64,000 nt of DNA from Nipponacmea schrenckii (GCA_030562195.1 CM060200.1:24591023-24655022), one strand, 5' to 3'; counted from the first letter of the stretch, positions 24,217 through 37,721 are shown. The notes: generated by a model from the sequence alone, not told the origin. Numbers and translations: made by a program.

Positions 24217-24684
24217 GCAACTGGTTTGTTTTTGTTGTCAGTAAAAAGTATTCTTCTATAATGATCATATAGGAAGTTCTATTTTTTGAAGATTAATACA
24301 GTATTATTTATGTTATTTGATTTATATTGATTGGCTACGTTTACTCATACAGAGTTAAAAAAAAAATTAAGACCCAAGACGGGGTCCGTCCCACAAGAAG
24401 ATTACAACCGGTCAAAATATTTAGAGGGATAAACTTGATTTGTATGGAAAAAGTTTCCGAAAATATTTTCTCCGATTGAGGCTGCCCCCAACATACTCAA
24501 TGTCCTTAAAATCTGAATCAAGAAACAGGGAAACGTTAGGTCAGTAGCCCGCAACCAAAATCCATATTTTTTTCTGGCCCGCACTTCGAATTAATTGGGA
24601 ATCCCCGCCCTAAGACGTCCTCGTGCTAAATTCGATTCGATTATTTATTTAAAGCGAATGAACCACTTCTATATCGGAGATACA
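24217..24684 (+). repeat. Gypsy LTR copy, inverted relative to 1932-2334
   Basis: 24281-24684 matches the reverse complement of 1932-2334 with few differences (for example CCAAGACGGGGTCCGTCCCA against CCAAGACAGGGTCCGTCCCA). The end ...ATCGGAGATACA is followed by unrelated sequence with no gag frame. It is therefore a solo LTR or the 3' LTR of an element hidden in the gap. Confidence 0.85.
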
Positions 24685-24689
24685 TAATA

Positions 24690-27600
24690 ATAACTAAGCA
24701 AGTTGGAGATGGACAAGACCCAGTATCCTATCACAGTTAAATACAAAATCTCAATAATATAGGACATTCTAACACTGACCATAGTTCAACTTTATATAAA
24801 TACCCATGTCAGATTTCCAATTACTTTATAGGGTCATTGAAGGATGCAAAATAAAATCCTAGATTATACCAGTTAAATACATCACCAGAAGTCTTTATAA
24901 TATATGATATTCTAACGTTTTCTACCGTCCATATTTATTTAAATGCCATCCGATTAAAAATCATATTAATTATGTACCTGTACAACCTAAAGACATTTAT
25001 AAAATATTTAGTAGAACTTTCTCACGACATTGAGATCACAATCCTGTGGAATTTCAGAGCGAGCATGACACTCTGTAGCTTGTCACGTGTGTTTACCTTG
25101 GTGTCCATTTATCATAAAACATTTTTAAAAATCGCATGCACAATTAAATACGTCATTGATATTTAACCAGCACGCTCATCATGATAGGAGAATGAACACA
25201 AAATTCGATGGTTAGTGCGGCGAGGTCTAGCCTGTAAAAACATTGTTTACATCGCGCATAGCCATTCCCTTGCTGTATCTTTATATTGATTTAACTCTTG
25301 GTTTAAAAGTTTGCTATTTGATTTGGGTATGATCTCCTACAAATCACAATGCAGAAACTAGACAGTATAATATTAGAAATTGTCCGCTGTATACAGCATG
25401 TACATTATATCTAAACAGTAACTTTTTCTTTCAATTCTGCCATTTTCTTATTTCGGATGCATATTTAACATTCTATTGGCAATTCTTGTGCAATCAGTAT
25501 TAAATTTACTCAATTATTGACAAAAAAAAGACTATTTATTTTTAAAATATTTGGAATGAAATGAAAATTGCATTGTGAAAAGGTAGAGGTGTGACGTGTA
25601 TTACAGAATGCCCGGAAGTGACAAATATGTCAGTAATGAATATGTCAATTGAATCAAGTCATAACGAGGCTTGTAGTATATCCGATAACCTTTCACCTTT
25701 CTCATTATCAGCTCTAGTATATTCCCTCACAGTGTACACGAACTATAAACAGCGCTCTGCGGGGTTCTAATTATCAAACTATTAACAAAGTCTACTAGAA
25801 TGAATCAACGCAATTGTTTTTACTTCAGCCGAATAATTGCTTTCAACCTGTTTGAGAAATGAGGCATGACAAGGTTTAATACCCTTGTGATACACGTGAA
25901 AAACACGTAAGTTTACAATCAGGGAAGATTTAACGTGACACAGCGCGATAAAAGTCGCCATTACCATGAGTTAATGACCTATGTCGTTTTTATAGGCGAA
26001 ACTTGACTTTCTTAAAAGCCAAACAAATTGTGATTTTGATAGGAAACAGCTTCTAGGTTTACTACAAGTTGGAATGCAGATGGAAAAATTCCTTCACTGA
26101 TAAAATTTACATTAACATCTGTATTCAAATAGCTTTGTCAATTTGGGGATGTAGTACTTGCAATATAAAATCAAGAAAAGGTGTGATTTGAGGGGTTGGC
26201 GAATAATACGGTTAATAGATAAAGCAAGCTAGTGACGTTATTGAATTGTAAGCCTGATGTTTTGTGTGTTTTTAAAAAAAATTACTTTAAGAATTTATTT
26301 TTAATTTACCACTTGTCATTGCCATTTCAAATTGAACATGAATATTTTAAAGTTTTCTGACGAATGTGACAAAGTAATACAGAAATTATTATTATCAACT
26401 CGAATAATAATAATAAGTTACAATAGAAAATGCTTATATTGACAAGCTGACGCATTAATTGCATTATCTATTTTTAAAAATAAAGTTGTCGATTTTAATA
26501 AGAATACCTTCATTAGAAATAAAAATACATATTAGAAAAAATTAAAATTGTATAAAAAAAAATAAATAATCATAGACATTGAAAAATGAAAAAAAAAATC
26601 TTTCACCAACGACCAAAAAATATAAATCATAATTTTGAATTCAAATTATAATAATTAATCAATTTCTATGGTTGCAAAACATTTAATTGCAAATTTGAAA
26701 CTATCATGATTAAATTATGTTTATTTTATTCTATTAAACTGTTTCATATTTAAAGGCCATTCAATAATCAGAACATTTATATAACCCCATACCAATAAAT
26801 TCAAAACCAAAAGTTTTATTTGATTTGATAATGATGATTATTCCTGTAATTCATTTTCAATTTCGACAAAAAGTTACAACATGAATGTCCAGTTTTAAAT
26901 GGAAATGGCAAATGGTAAAAAATAAAACCTTCATCAGCTTACAAGCAAGAACTGATTTTTATTTTAAAAAAGAGTTTAAATTTGTCATTAACTGTAATAT
27001 TCTAAAAAAAAAAAGACAGAACACTTATAATTAATTAAATAATGCAATTACTGAATTGATGTAAAATTCACATTTATACTTTTCCTTCCATCATATTTGA
27101 TAATTCTATTGTAACTCAGAGCTACCTTACACGCTATGAATAGTACGATTTATAATGATAACATTATCGTGTACACGTAAAACCTTTTTAAAACCTGAAT
27201 AATTCAGTGTCACTTGACAAAGTTAAGAGGTGTCAATAATGAAAATGAATGGTGTTATTAAACAGTAATTAGGTTCAATATAAAACAACGCCCTGTATTA
27301 TTGGTTCTGTCAGGTCTCGATCAATCTTGGTCAAAACTTGTGGTACCTTATCACAGTCTAGAAACTACTTATAGTGATTCTGAAGTGGTTGTTCAATCTT
27401 TGTGTTGTATATATTCTTTTACTATTCTTCTATTTAGTCGGTGACACGTCTATAATGTATATACATCATTTTTAATTACCATTTCTAACCACTGCAGACC
27501 ATCTAACGTTTTACTTATCTTTATTGAAAGAAATCTTACGCTTAGGCTATGCTTCACCGCTATGTCATTCCACCGACCAATCTCACGAATTATCAATATC

Positions 27601-29440
27601 ACAGAATCATTCGATCCAATTCATCTTCCAACTGCTATAACTATCAACAACTACCTAGATCCGCATCCGCTGGAAGCAAAAGGTAAATTTTATCTGCCTA
27701 TAATATATTTGCACCTCTTCAATTCACGTTCAAAGTTTGTTCTAATACTTCCAGAAAGCCTAGATTCGTATCTAGTTTTGTGAAATTTACAATAATCAGA
27801 CAACTTTCATTGCTTTTGAATGTTTACAGTTTTTATTTCTAGCAACTCCTTTATCAAGTTTGTAATTCCTTTAAGTTCAGACAACTTGTCAAGCTGCTTT
27901 TGGAAATTACACGGACAACTTAAATCAGACTTAAGTTAAATAACGATAAAAGCAATATTAATTCTACAGTCCATTGCTATTTGCCTTACTTATTTGACTG
28001 TAGGCAAAACAGGTGGAGGTTGTGACGTCACATATAACTCTCAAGCCTCTGATTTAAATTTTACAATTACAAGAGGCGGAAGGTCTCGCTTTCTTAATCC
28101 CTAAACTCAAACAAGAATCATTTTAGTACTGGTCACAGTCACCGTAAATCAAATAATATACGCCATTTTCATCAATATTTATTACGTAGTACACATAAAC
28201 GTCATTAACCACAACAAATAATGACGTAATATGTAAATAGTGACGACACTACTTATGTTGGCTATACATGAAGGTGAGAAACTGGTTTTAAGTTTTAATT
28301 AAATTAAACAGGACAAGTAGTTAATTGTTTATCAGAGTTTCGGGTTTCGATACAAGATCAGAAAGTTAAATACACAGTTTGTAGATAAGATTATCTCTGC
28401 CACTGACTCTGTTCCCAGTCCCTCAGGACCCTTCAGGCAGTCCAAAATAAGTAGTGTAGATAAAATACCGTTGACCAGAAATTACAAATAATATTTCTTT
28501 GTTACACAAAACACAAGGAATTATATTGTGGTAATACAAGCTAATTTAATAAACGCTAACAAATGATAATGACTAATTAAATAAAATGATTTATTACTTG
28601 TACTCAAATTGTTGAGTAGTTCCCCCTATTTTGGATAACAGAAGAATTTTCGGATTTGTTTTAAATAGAAATGTATCAGGAATTGAAAATAACTTCCACA
28701 AATATGAAAATGTTTTCTAAATGACTCTTGTTGAGAAAAAAGGAGCTTAATATCGTACCAGTCCAAATGAATTTGTTGTAAGATTTTAAGAAGAATCAAT
28801 AAACGCAAGGAAACAGGAAGCATGAGCGCAATTTCACCTTTAAAAAAATCCAAATCACAAACGTGAGAAAATTAAAATACAGTGTCTATTATGACAAGAA
28901 TATCACTATCACGACTGTTGACGCACCCGTAATGTCATTTAACCAAACTCAATGTTTTTATACTATTAGCTGATTGTGACAAATTTGTCATCACAAACTT
29001 TACCCTCCAACAATAGGGTTCAAATTTTATCTCAAAATAAAATGCATGATGTCATTTGACCAAATTAGAAAAATAAAATATTGAATGAAATAATATATTT
29101 TTGTTTGAATATCTAAAATAAAACTAGAAATGTTTAGAAAACTATAATTAAGTAGCAAAGTTCAGAAAAATATTAATTTAGAAAATAATTAGACGTAACG
29201 TTGTCGCCAAACATTTGGAGATAGTCTTATCCTAACAGGTGCCCGTCAGGGGATCAATTACTCGACTTTCTACTGTAAGTACGATAAGAACACGAATGTT
29301 TACCCTAATCATTAGTAGACTCACCCTGGACATCAAATAATTTACCATAGAAGAGACAAGGTATCAGGTTACCTTAAAGAATTCCCAACCAATTGTTTTA
29401 ATCGTGTTCTGATATATTTATTTATAAACTGTCTCACATT
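24690..29440. other. Long spacer upstream of the odd-skipped-related gene
   Basis: AT-rich non-coding DNA with no transposon copy that I recognise. Large gene-free, repeat-poor space next to a developmental regulator often holds enhancers, but no element can be named from sequence alone. Confidence 0.5.
27562..27682 (+). other. Exon-like open stretch with donor, upstream of the odd-skipped-related gene
   Basis: An ATG-started frame of 40 codons with balanced composition (MSFHRPISRIINITESFDPI...) ends at AAAAG|GTAAAT. Spliced to 30870, its frame would not match the zinc-finger frame, so it would be a 5' leader with its own small frame or a false exon. Confidence 0.2.
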
Positions 29441-29444
29441 AAGG

Positions 29445-29560
29445 AGAGTCAGTAATTAGAAAGTGGTTGCGGAGTAAGACAGGGAGCTGTTACTGGACCT
29501 TGCCTTTTCTGCTATTCTGCTGGTGAATATCGCCTACCTGTAGACAGCTACTTGAAAGGT
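29445..29560 (+). other. Candidate 5' UTR exon of the odd-skipped-related gene
   Basis: The segment ending CTACTTGAAAG|GTAAGTTAA has a near-perfect donor and less AT-rich composition than its surroundings. The first coding exon begins at an acceptor (TTAATTCCAG) only six bases before its ATG, so a non-coding upstream exon is expected. This is the best nearby candidate; its start is not defined. Confidence 0.35.
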
Positions 29561-30875
29561 AAGTTAACATTGCTTTACCTTTTATCATTTAATTTTAGAA
29601 TCTAATTTTTCAATTTGAATTTATTCATCCTCTTTTAAAATTTAACTCTAGAATAACCTTTTCAATTTAATTGAGAAAAAACTTTTAAAAGCAATATGTG
29701 TTAAACATAATAAGTTTATGATTAAAGGTCAATTGGCCTTTTTACTGCAATGTCAAATTCAAAATAAATTATTTATTTTTGGAAAAAAAGAAGCTAGCTT
29801 TTAGAATTAAATTGGAATTTTTTTTACTGCAATGATAAATTCAATACAATTTATTTGTTCCTGAAAGACTTTAATGTTTTTTCTTCCTTTTGTTTTTGAC
29901 AGGGAGAGTAAATGATTTGCACTAAGTGAATTTTTCAGAAATGAATTATCCGAATCTTTGCTTTTATCTAATTCTGTGATGGATTCGGATTCTTTTTTGT
30001 GATATTTTAAATAAAACACAATTGAGTTTCTAAAATATAAATTACGATCCAATGAAATCTGTCACCCATAATATAATAGAAATGTGTGATTCCTTAAAAT
30101 TGTAGAAAGGAATTAAAAAATTTCGTCAATGCCTACTTTCTGTCGATCACATGTACAAGTATCATAAAATGGTATTTTTAGGCAAGCAGCTTTCTGTATT
30201 TCGGACACTCCAAATTATAAACTCATCACTAATAATTTTGATATCTAATGAAATAATGAAAACCTATCAACACTACAATCTTTTTTTTTTCGAAACACAC
30301 GTTTAGTATGATTTATTTTGATCATTTTCAGTTCGATATTTAAGCAATAATACATTGTTCGCTTAGCTTATATTATTTTCAAAAAGCAGCATGAAACTTG
30401 CAATGCTCCTTCAAAATGCGACCTTGTTAGTCGTCAAGTAATAGGTTACAATGCACAAAGCACAAAAAAATTAACTGGTGATAAGAGATGATGACAAGAA
30501 ATATAAACACAAGATATATTTTTACACTAGCATTTCAACATGTTATATTGGCTGTGTCAAATCTAATTCTTTGTTTCTACAGCTGACAAATCATTTTATT
30601 TTATAATTTTTATATTGGGATTATCTATGAATTTTAAATTTGTAATAGACAAAAACAAAGAGTAGGATCAAGGGCATCTTCCATTTTTAATTCAAAATGT
30701 CCAAATTAAAATAACCTTAATTTCCGGTCCAGTTCAAATATCGATTAACTGAATAAGTTCATTGTATAGAGTCTTAAGTTTCTATTTCTAAGCAAAACGC
30801 CTTGTATATATTCATATTGTTAAGCTTTGTTTGAATATGATTTAAAAAACCAGTGTAAATTAATTCCAGATCGAA

Positions 30876-33347
30876 ATGTCTGGAGTGATAGCAGTTCCGA
30901 TACCACATTACGCCATACCGCTAGATCTATCAGCAACTTCTCGGCCTGTTCCACACTGGTCACCGTTCATTCAACCGTACAGTCCATCCTTCACCGTATA
31001 TGACCAACCAGTGATGGCATACACGACCCCTGTTGAGCGAACCGCGTCTGAGGGAACTATTATAGATTTATCTGTCCAGCATAAATTGGTGGATACAAGA
31101 CCCAGATTTAGAGGTTCGATTTCATTTATATTGGGCTCCCATTTCTAATCATTAATTTCCATATAAGTATTGGTATATTAAATTTTCAGATTTTTGTAAG
31201 CAGCTGGTACGCACAACTAATATTTCCAACTAAAAGCATTTTTCAATTGAATACGGATATGAAATTTTTCATTTAGTTTTTTTTTTAGAAATAAAGATAA
31301 TGAGAGTCCAAGAATTTGTTAACAGAGAATTGTTCTGGACAATATTTCTGTTTATATTCACTAGACATAATTTATGGATAACATATACTTTATTAAAACA
31401 CTTTTCAATGATTAGCCTCTCGTCTTTATTAATTGTTATCCATAAAATTGTGTCCAGTTAATGTATCCACTAATTAATAAATACAACTTAAGGAAGTTAA
31501 GTGTATCATTTGTATATTATATTATGTAAGATATTTTTTTAATTTCCAGGTGTATCTAAATCAAGACCAAGACCAAAGAAAAGATTTGATTTTGCTCACC
31601 TTGCTCAGTCAGTTCTCGCAGATATTGAAGATAAAAAACGAGAAAAAAGAGCACACGAACACGAGGCTAGAGTTTATAGTCAAATGATCACAAATCTACC
31701 AATTAGGTGAGTTGGTATTAAAATTCTGAAAAAAAAACTTTTTAAAATTAAAAGTTTTTAATAAAAAAAAATCTTGGCAAATGTTTCTATCATCTTTAGA
31801 TGAATTATAAAATGAGAACAGCATAATGTAAAGATTATGATTTAAAAAAATTGATACGCGAAATGAACTGACATCAGAAAAATTAACGCAGTTATTATTT
31901 GGCAACTGGGATCTCATTTATTGCATTTTAAATGGATAAGATGTGCCCCTTTCATGAAAACGAAATTCGTGATTAAATCAAAGATAACGTCGGATTTTGT
32001 TTTTGTGAAACGGATTTTTAGTTTAGATTAGATTAGAGTTATGCTATAGATATTTCAAAATATCTCCTTAATTTGGTACCTTCTGCCCACTCGTATTGAA
32101 ACATTGTTGTGTTTTCAGCTATACCACTTTCAGTTCCGGCTACCCAGTATCAGAACAATGTCCAGTCCCCATTCTAAAGAAAAACAGAAGATGTGGGCCG
32201 AGGTAATAATTTTTGTCTGAAAATTTAATTCTTAAACCAACCCTTTTGACACTCTATTCCCCATTAGCCAAAAGCTACGTTTTTCCATGATTCATGTCTA
32301 TGAAAGACTGATATGAAGACAGATTAATCATTTTATCAGCTCCCAATATTTCCCTAATCTTTCACAGGAATATCGAAAGAATTCCTCGGTGTTCATGTAG
32401 ATATTGTTTATTTGACAGAATTAAGAAGGAGTTTATATGTAAATACTGTGGAAGACATTTTACCAAGTCATATAATCTACTGATACATGAACGAACACAT
32501 ACTGATGAAAGACCCTATTCTTGTGATGTTTGTAATAAAGCATTTAGAAGACAAGATCATCTCAGAGATCATAAGTAAGTCGATAAAAAGGAATAAATGG
32601 GTCCTTACTATTGCTATACTAGATTTCTACAGATTTTTCGGACTTAAAATCGGATTCGTGTTTGTCTACAATTTATTTAATGCGACATTGACGGCGATAT
32701 AATTGTTAAAAGCTAGAGCAAGTAAAGAATATATAAAGGATGTATACCTGAAAATATATTTTGACCCCAGGGACTTTAAGGGTATGAGCTACATTTGAAG
32801 CAATTGCTAAGAGAAGATGTAGGGGCTACTTAAACACGTGGCAGTAACATTATATAAATCACCAATCGCAAGTAAAACAAAAACTCGTTACGTTTGCAAG
32901 TTTACTAAATGTTTAATTCTAATGTGTGTTTTTGATGATTCCAGATATATACACTCCAAAGAAAAACCATTTAAATGTTTAGAATGTGGTAAAGGATTTT
33001 GTCAGTCCAGAACTTTAGCAGTTCATAAAGCCCTGCATTTACAGGTAACATTTCACGTTACTTAACTCCATTTCAGCTATCCAGTGTTAGAGCTCTGAGA
33101 TCCTATCATTTGATTTCGAGTTGGCTAAACGAGCCTTAGAGTAACGTCAGGTGTTTTGACTATGAAACATAAAGCAGTCCTTTCTTTGTAGCTCCTAGTT
33201 AAGATTTGTTTGCAATTTTAGTTTAATTTTTTTTGTATGGTTTTGTTTTTCTAGGCATCTTCATCATCCGCTTCCAAGTCCATATCAAAACCACCAGTTG
33301 TCATAAAACAAGAAGAACATGCATCGTCTGGTTATAAAAATATTTAA
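30876..33347 (+). CDS. OSR: Odd-skipped-related C2H2 zinc-finger transcription factor
   Basis: Six exons join in phase: 30870-31113 (ATG 30876), 31550-31706, 32119-32202, 32368-32574, 32945-33044 and 33255-33347, giving 292 residues. The family motif [12 protein letters not shown] is at residues 86-97. Three C2H2 fingers follow: C184-C187-H200-H204, C212-C215-H228-H232 and C240-C243-H256-H260. The linkers THTDERPY and YIHSKEKPF and the finger cores [17 protein letters not shown] and [14 protein letters not shown] are hallmarks of Odd/Bowl/Sob and vertebrate OSR1/OSR2. The protein is nuclear and binds DNA; in other animals it patterns gut, excretory tissue and joints. The C-terminal tail has VVIKQEEH, a sumoylation-like IKxE site. 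One extra CSCRYC pair (168-173) precedes finger 1. An AATAAA near 34121 would give a 3' UTR of about 0.8 kb. Orthology within the family cannot be settled here. Confidence 0.96.
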
Positions 33348-34145
33348 AGACATTGGTTCTAAAACCAATATATTGTGTAGTGCTACTGGGTGACGTTGGA
33401 GGAGGCGATGTGGGAAAACTGGTGGAAAGAGGCTGATCCCTCATTCTCCCGGCCCTTTAATGATATTTATTTAACTGAATCGTTGGGAGGAGATATTTCT
33501 ACAGTGACCGAGATGATTCAATGTATCATAGACTGTAGAGCACTGAAACCAATAAAGGAAGGAAATACATGGAACTGTGATGTAAATATGGTATCTTAAA
33601 GGTGGCGTTTGAATACCGGTAACATTTCCTTTTTCCAGAACCTCGTGGTTGTAAATCGTGTATTGTTAACAGTATTATAGACATTGCATGTATCTTATCA
33701 ATACATGGTCCATTTCATCCGGTTGTGATTCAGTATTTATACAATCTCATGTTTAGTAAGCTTTATTTGTTGTGTGTTTCTACCCAATAGCTCCGCCAGC
33801 TTCTCGAGATTGGAGGCACAGATGCGGGACTGACTTGATGGTGGCACAACTGTCTAAGTGGAATTATAAAATCGGTAAATCTGTCGATGCACCATTGGAA
33901 AATTTTTGAAAAAAAAAGAATTTAATTCCGACAAATATTTTGGGCAAAAACTGACAAATATCATATTCTTAAATTTGCTAGAAATGAAGTATGATTGAGA
34001 CTGCAAATCATTTTCCTGTTTCCTGGACAAATGCCCTTCCTACCCATGGAGACGTCATTGTCTGTACGATAATTTTTTTGTAGAAAGTCCTGTATTTATT
34101 ATATCATTTATAGAAACAATAAAGCATATTACTATAATATAAAGG
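33348..34145 (+). other. Probable 3' UTR of the odd-skipped-related gene
   Basis: Downstream of the stop, ending near ACAATAAAGCATA (AATAAA at about 34121). The 69-residue frame at 33390-33599 lies in this UTR and has no known motif. Confidence 0.5.
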
Positions 34146-34374
34146 CTTTTTGTGAATATATTTTCTAGAAATTTAAAAAATGGCTTTTAAATCAATGTTG
34201 ATATTTGAATGAAAGGAGAAAAAACAAACTATATTTTTTTCAAGGATAACAACTCAGGTTCACAGTGAATGGCCTTGTCTACCAGCTGGTCCTTGGCAAT
34301 ACCTCTTGGCATCGATTCCCATAGACTGGAATTTTGAGTGAAGATGGCTTTTTCAAGGTCATCAGACTTTCAGA

Positions 34375-34480
34375 TGCTGATCGCGATCGGACCCAACAGC
34401 CGCCATTTGCTCGATGACGTTATTTCAATACCAACGCTCTAACCGTCTGTGCTATAGAACCTCACAAATGGAGGTACATG
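34375..34480 (-). mobile_element. Possible second tRNA-derived SINE fragment
   Basis: On the minus strand TAGCACAGACGGTTAGAGC resembles a tRNA A box, and about 45 bp later GGGTCCGATCGC is a weak B box. It differs from the SINE at 4811. No tail or target-site duplication identified. Confidence 0.35.
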
Positions 34481-35675
34481 TACAAGTATTCAAATAACGC
34501 TGGCGTATCCAGGAGTCATAATGCTGACTTTCAACGATAACATGGAACAAATAATGATATTTACAGATTTTTTCTAAAACCTATCCAAATGGGTAATCAA
34601 CCATTTGCTTCCATACATTCCCGTTGGAAACTGAATTTCTTCATTTCTTTCTCTCTTACATTTGGGTTCAATAGGTGCGACTAAACCCGACTGTTGGATA
34701 TAAAGCAAGATTTAGATATCTATCTATTACAAGTGGGGGATTAGTGGTACATCAACCATCTTAGATTTCCAAACAGTAATGGAAATCACCTTAACTTGAC
34801 ATGTTAAGGGTTAGCAAACCCTTAAACCATACACCAATTTTCTATTTCATATACCTTGTAGTCCGATTCATATACACTTCTACAGATCAAATACCTGCTT
34901 CTCATGTTTCAGCTCTACGCCTATTTTCCAGCTAGATATCACGTCGTAAAACACTTTTACGAACAGTTATTGGCAATAGAAACAATGACGTCATCGTTAA
35001 TAACCAGGCCTGTTGCTAGAATGTGGGTGGGTAATACAGATACAGATAATAAAGTAATTACAGGTTTCCTTGAAATAGAAATCCCTAAGAATTGTCGAAT
35101 TATGCTGCTATAGCAAGGCGGGGTCATAACTTTCTCGCTATCTGGCTTCACTTTTGGTTCTTTCGGTTTTACTTTAGTTCAAATTCCTCGCCTTATTCTC
35201 CGCACACAAGCACTCGTGTGGGCTTTTAACAATTATTTTGGACTTAATAATCGTCGTGACTTCTTAGCTCATCAGGTCTAAAACAGGAGCACTTTATTGA
35301 CTTTTACTCTGAAGAGTTCATAAACAAGAGTGATTATCGATAAGGGACTTAACTTAGCACTTGATATGAAGAGATGAAGAGTGTGGGAGTGGTTTATCTC
35401 ACTTAAATCCACGCACTTAACTTGAAATTTACATTATTATAGTTCTTGATCAATTACTAACAAATACTAATCGCTTAAATACTCCAAAAGTGGGCGGGGT
35501 TTGAGATAAGGACCTATACCTTATTAATAATAGAACGTTGGGTGGCCTTGGTGTCATATATCAGTTAATATTGATCAATTAGATTATGAATAATCGACAA
35601 ATTTCCCATTTTCACTGGTAGCTCAAAGACCTCAACATCTGCCAAACTTAACCTAGACAGTTTACCATTAGTCAG

Positions 35676-35811
35676 TGTAATATCTGGGGGGTTCAGCTGA
35701 GGATCGCAGCGCCGAGGTTGCCAAGCAATCGGCTAGAATACTGACCGATAAATATACAGACTGATAAGGAAAAGGTAACATCCGATAAGTTAGGTGTATG
35801 AAAATACTACA
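35676..35811 (-). repeat. 3' LTR of the Gypsy insertion (62 bp shorter)
   Basis: 136 bp. Identical by eye to the 5' LTR except for loss of a 62-bp block after GATCGCAGC; the block is bounded by a GC dinucleotide on each side. Near identity of the rest implies recent insertion. Confidence 0.94.
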
Positions 35812-35823
35812 CTCCTCCCTTTT
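35812..35823 (-). promoter_or_regulatory. Polypurine tract of the Gypsy insertion
   Basis: Minus strand AAAAGGGAGGAG directly precedes the 3' LTR start TGTAGT; it is the expected plus-strand primer site. Confidence 0.85.
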
Positions 35824-35867
35824 AATATGCGAAGTATTTTAATTGTTCGTAATAAAATGTTCATAAA

Positions 35868-37098
35868 TCACAGGTCTAGTTTTTCTGGTGGTCTACGTGG
35901 TCGATCTTGATATCGACGTTCTTCGACTGGAATTGGGTGTTGGACTGGTACCGGATCTGCAACAACTGGTGGTACCGGATTCTCGAACAGAAGTTCTATT
36001 AACGGATCATCGTCTCCTGGTTGAAACGACCCATCGTTAGGCTGACCCGCTACTTTATCATCTAGCTTAATGATATGTTCTATATGAACGTAACGAACCT
36101 TTCCACCAGCTCTCACTAAATACGTTCTTGGGCCTTTTACTTTGATTTTTCTCCCAGTAATCCATTTCTCTTTCCCCCCTCTAAAATTGCGAATTCTGAC
36201 TATCTGATCTTCTTCAAAACTTCGCTCCTTCAAACGTGTATCATGCTGTATCTGGATCTGGTTTTAGTAGCGTAAGCTTAGTTCTTAATTGACGTTTTAG
36301 AAACAATTCAGCTGGAGACATTCCTGTTACAGTATGTGGAGTAGAGCGATATCGAAATAGAAAATCTGCTAATCGATGAGCTATAGTCAGATTGGTCTGT
36401 TTGTCTAACACTTGTTTCAGGAGAGAATCTTTTAAGATCTGGACTGAGCGTTCTGCAGCCCCATTGGATGCAGGATGGTAAACAGGCACTAACGTTTGTT
36501 TTATACCATTCCGTTTCAAAAATTGTTCAACAGAAACAAACTGTGGGCCATTGTATGAAACTAACCTTTCAGGTAAACCATAGGCAGCAAAAATGGTACG
36601 TAACACTTCGATGGTCTTTCTACGAGTTGTTGAATGTTTATACACATTACCCATGTGAACCACTTCGATCCATTTCGAATGGCTGTCAATTAGTACCAGA
36701 AAAGATTGTTGGTCCTTTTCTGCAAAATCCACATGAATACGTTCCCAAACACGGGTTGGCCACTTCCATGGTATTAAAGGTGCCTTCGCTGGTAGTTTGC
36801 GTATCGACTGACAAACTTCACACGACCCAACCATATGTTCAACATCATGGTCCAAACCTGGCCACCATAAATAACATCTCGCCAAAGACTTCATTCTGCA
36901 AATGCCCGGATGTTGTTCATGAAGTTCTGCTAACAAGCAATTCCTGAATTTATTAGGTACCACTACGCGTACACCCCATAGGATACATCCCTGTTCAGCA
37001 GAAAGTTCATTCCGTCGATCGGCATTGTAATTTAACCATCCATTCATAACAGAATTCCACACACGTGACAAATAATGGATCCTTTCGGGTTGCCTCAC
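35868..37098 (-). pseudogene. Gypsy integrase
   Basis: The frame 36241-37098 holds the HHCC zinc domain (ELHEQHPGICRMKSLARCYLWWPG ... CEVC in part) and the DDE core: D in HVDFAEKD, D/N in SYNGPQF and E in SNGAAERSVQILK. The second catalytic Asp context is normally DNGPQF; here it reads YNGPQF, so the catalytic Asp is replaced by Tyr. A second frame, 35868-36233, gives the C-terminal domain (RNFRGGKEKWITGRKIKVKG). The two are separated by a stop just before 36234. The enzyme is therefore probably inactive. Confidence 0.9.
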
Positions 37099-37677
37099 TT
37101 ATATCTTTAGCAGTAACAGGGAATTCATTCAGATACGTAAAATGAAAAATGTTCATTTCTTCAGACACCGTCTCTGAATTTAATGATAAACGTGACATCG
37201 CGTCTGCATTACTGTGGTCTGTTGATTGTCTATACCGAATCTCGTACTGGAAACTTGCCAATATTAAAGCCCACCTTTGTAAGCGCGCAGCCGCCAATGT
37301 CGGAACATCTGATTTGGATCCTAAAATAGAGGTTTGTGGTCGGTCTCCAAAATAAACGTCCTACCATAGAGATATTTATGGAACTTTTTAACACCAAATA
37401 TCAAGGATAAAGCCTCCTTCTCTATTTGAGCGTAATTTTTCTCACTAGGAGCTAGTGTCCTTGATGCAAAAGCTATCGGTCGTTCAGTTCCATCATCCAT
37501 CACGTGCGAAATAAAAGCACCCAGTCCGTAATTTGATGCATCAAAGGCTAATTTGATGGGTTTCTTGACATCGTAGTGAACCAGTAAATCTTCACTGCTA
37601 AGTAACTCCTTACATTTCAGGAACACTTCTTCACACTCCCTTGACCAACACCAAAGTTTATGTAAGGGGTGTAACAA
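37007..37677 (-). pseudogene. Gypsy RNase H
   Basis: Frame 37321-37677 contains the RNase H landmarks LAFDASNYGLGAF (first Asp), IEKEALSL (Glu) and LETDHKPLF (Asp). The tail of the domain, INPRIAAARLQRW-like, continues in another frame at 37007-37297 (AAARLQRWALILASFQYEIR), so at least one frameshift or stop lies near 37310. Confidence 0.88.
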
Positions 37678-37721
37678 ACTAGACAGATTTGGAATAAAAC
37701 TGCCGTAGTAATTTAGTAGTC

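Noticed and set aside
23684..24272. Open frames across the second gap
   Set aside because: Same reason: the frame is carried by N.
33390..33599. 69-codon frame just after the odd-skipped-related stop
   Set aside because: Lies in the probable 3' UTR, no motif and no splice context.
34904..35113. 69-codon frame with ordinary composition (LYAYFPARYHVVKHFYEQLL)
   Set aside because: Preceded by an acceptor-like sequence, but no partner exon or family was recognised; the evidence is too thin to call a gene.
36468..36947. 159-codon plus-strand frame
   Set aside because: Antisense shadow of the Gypsy integrase frame.
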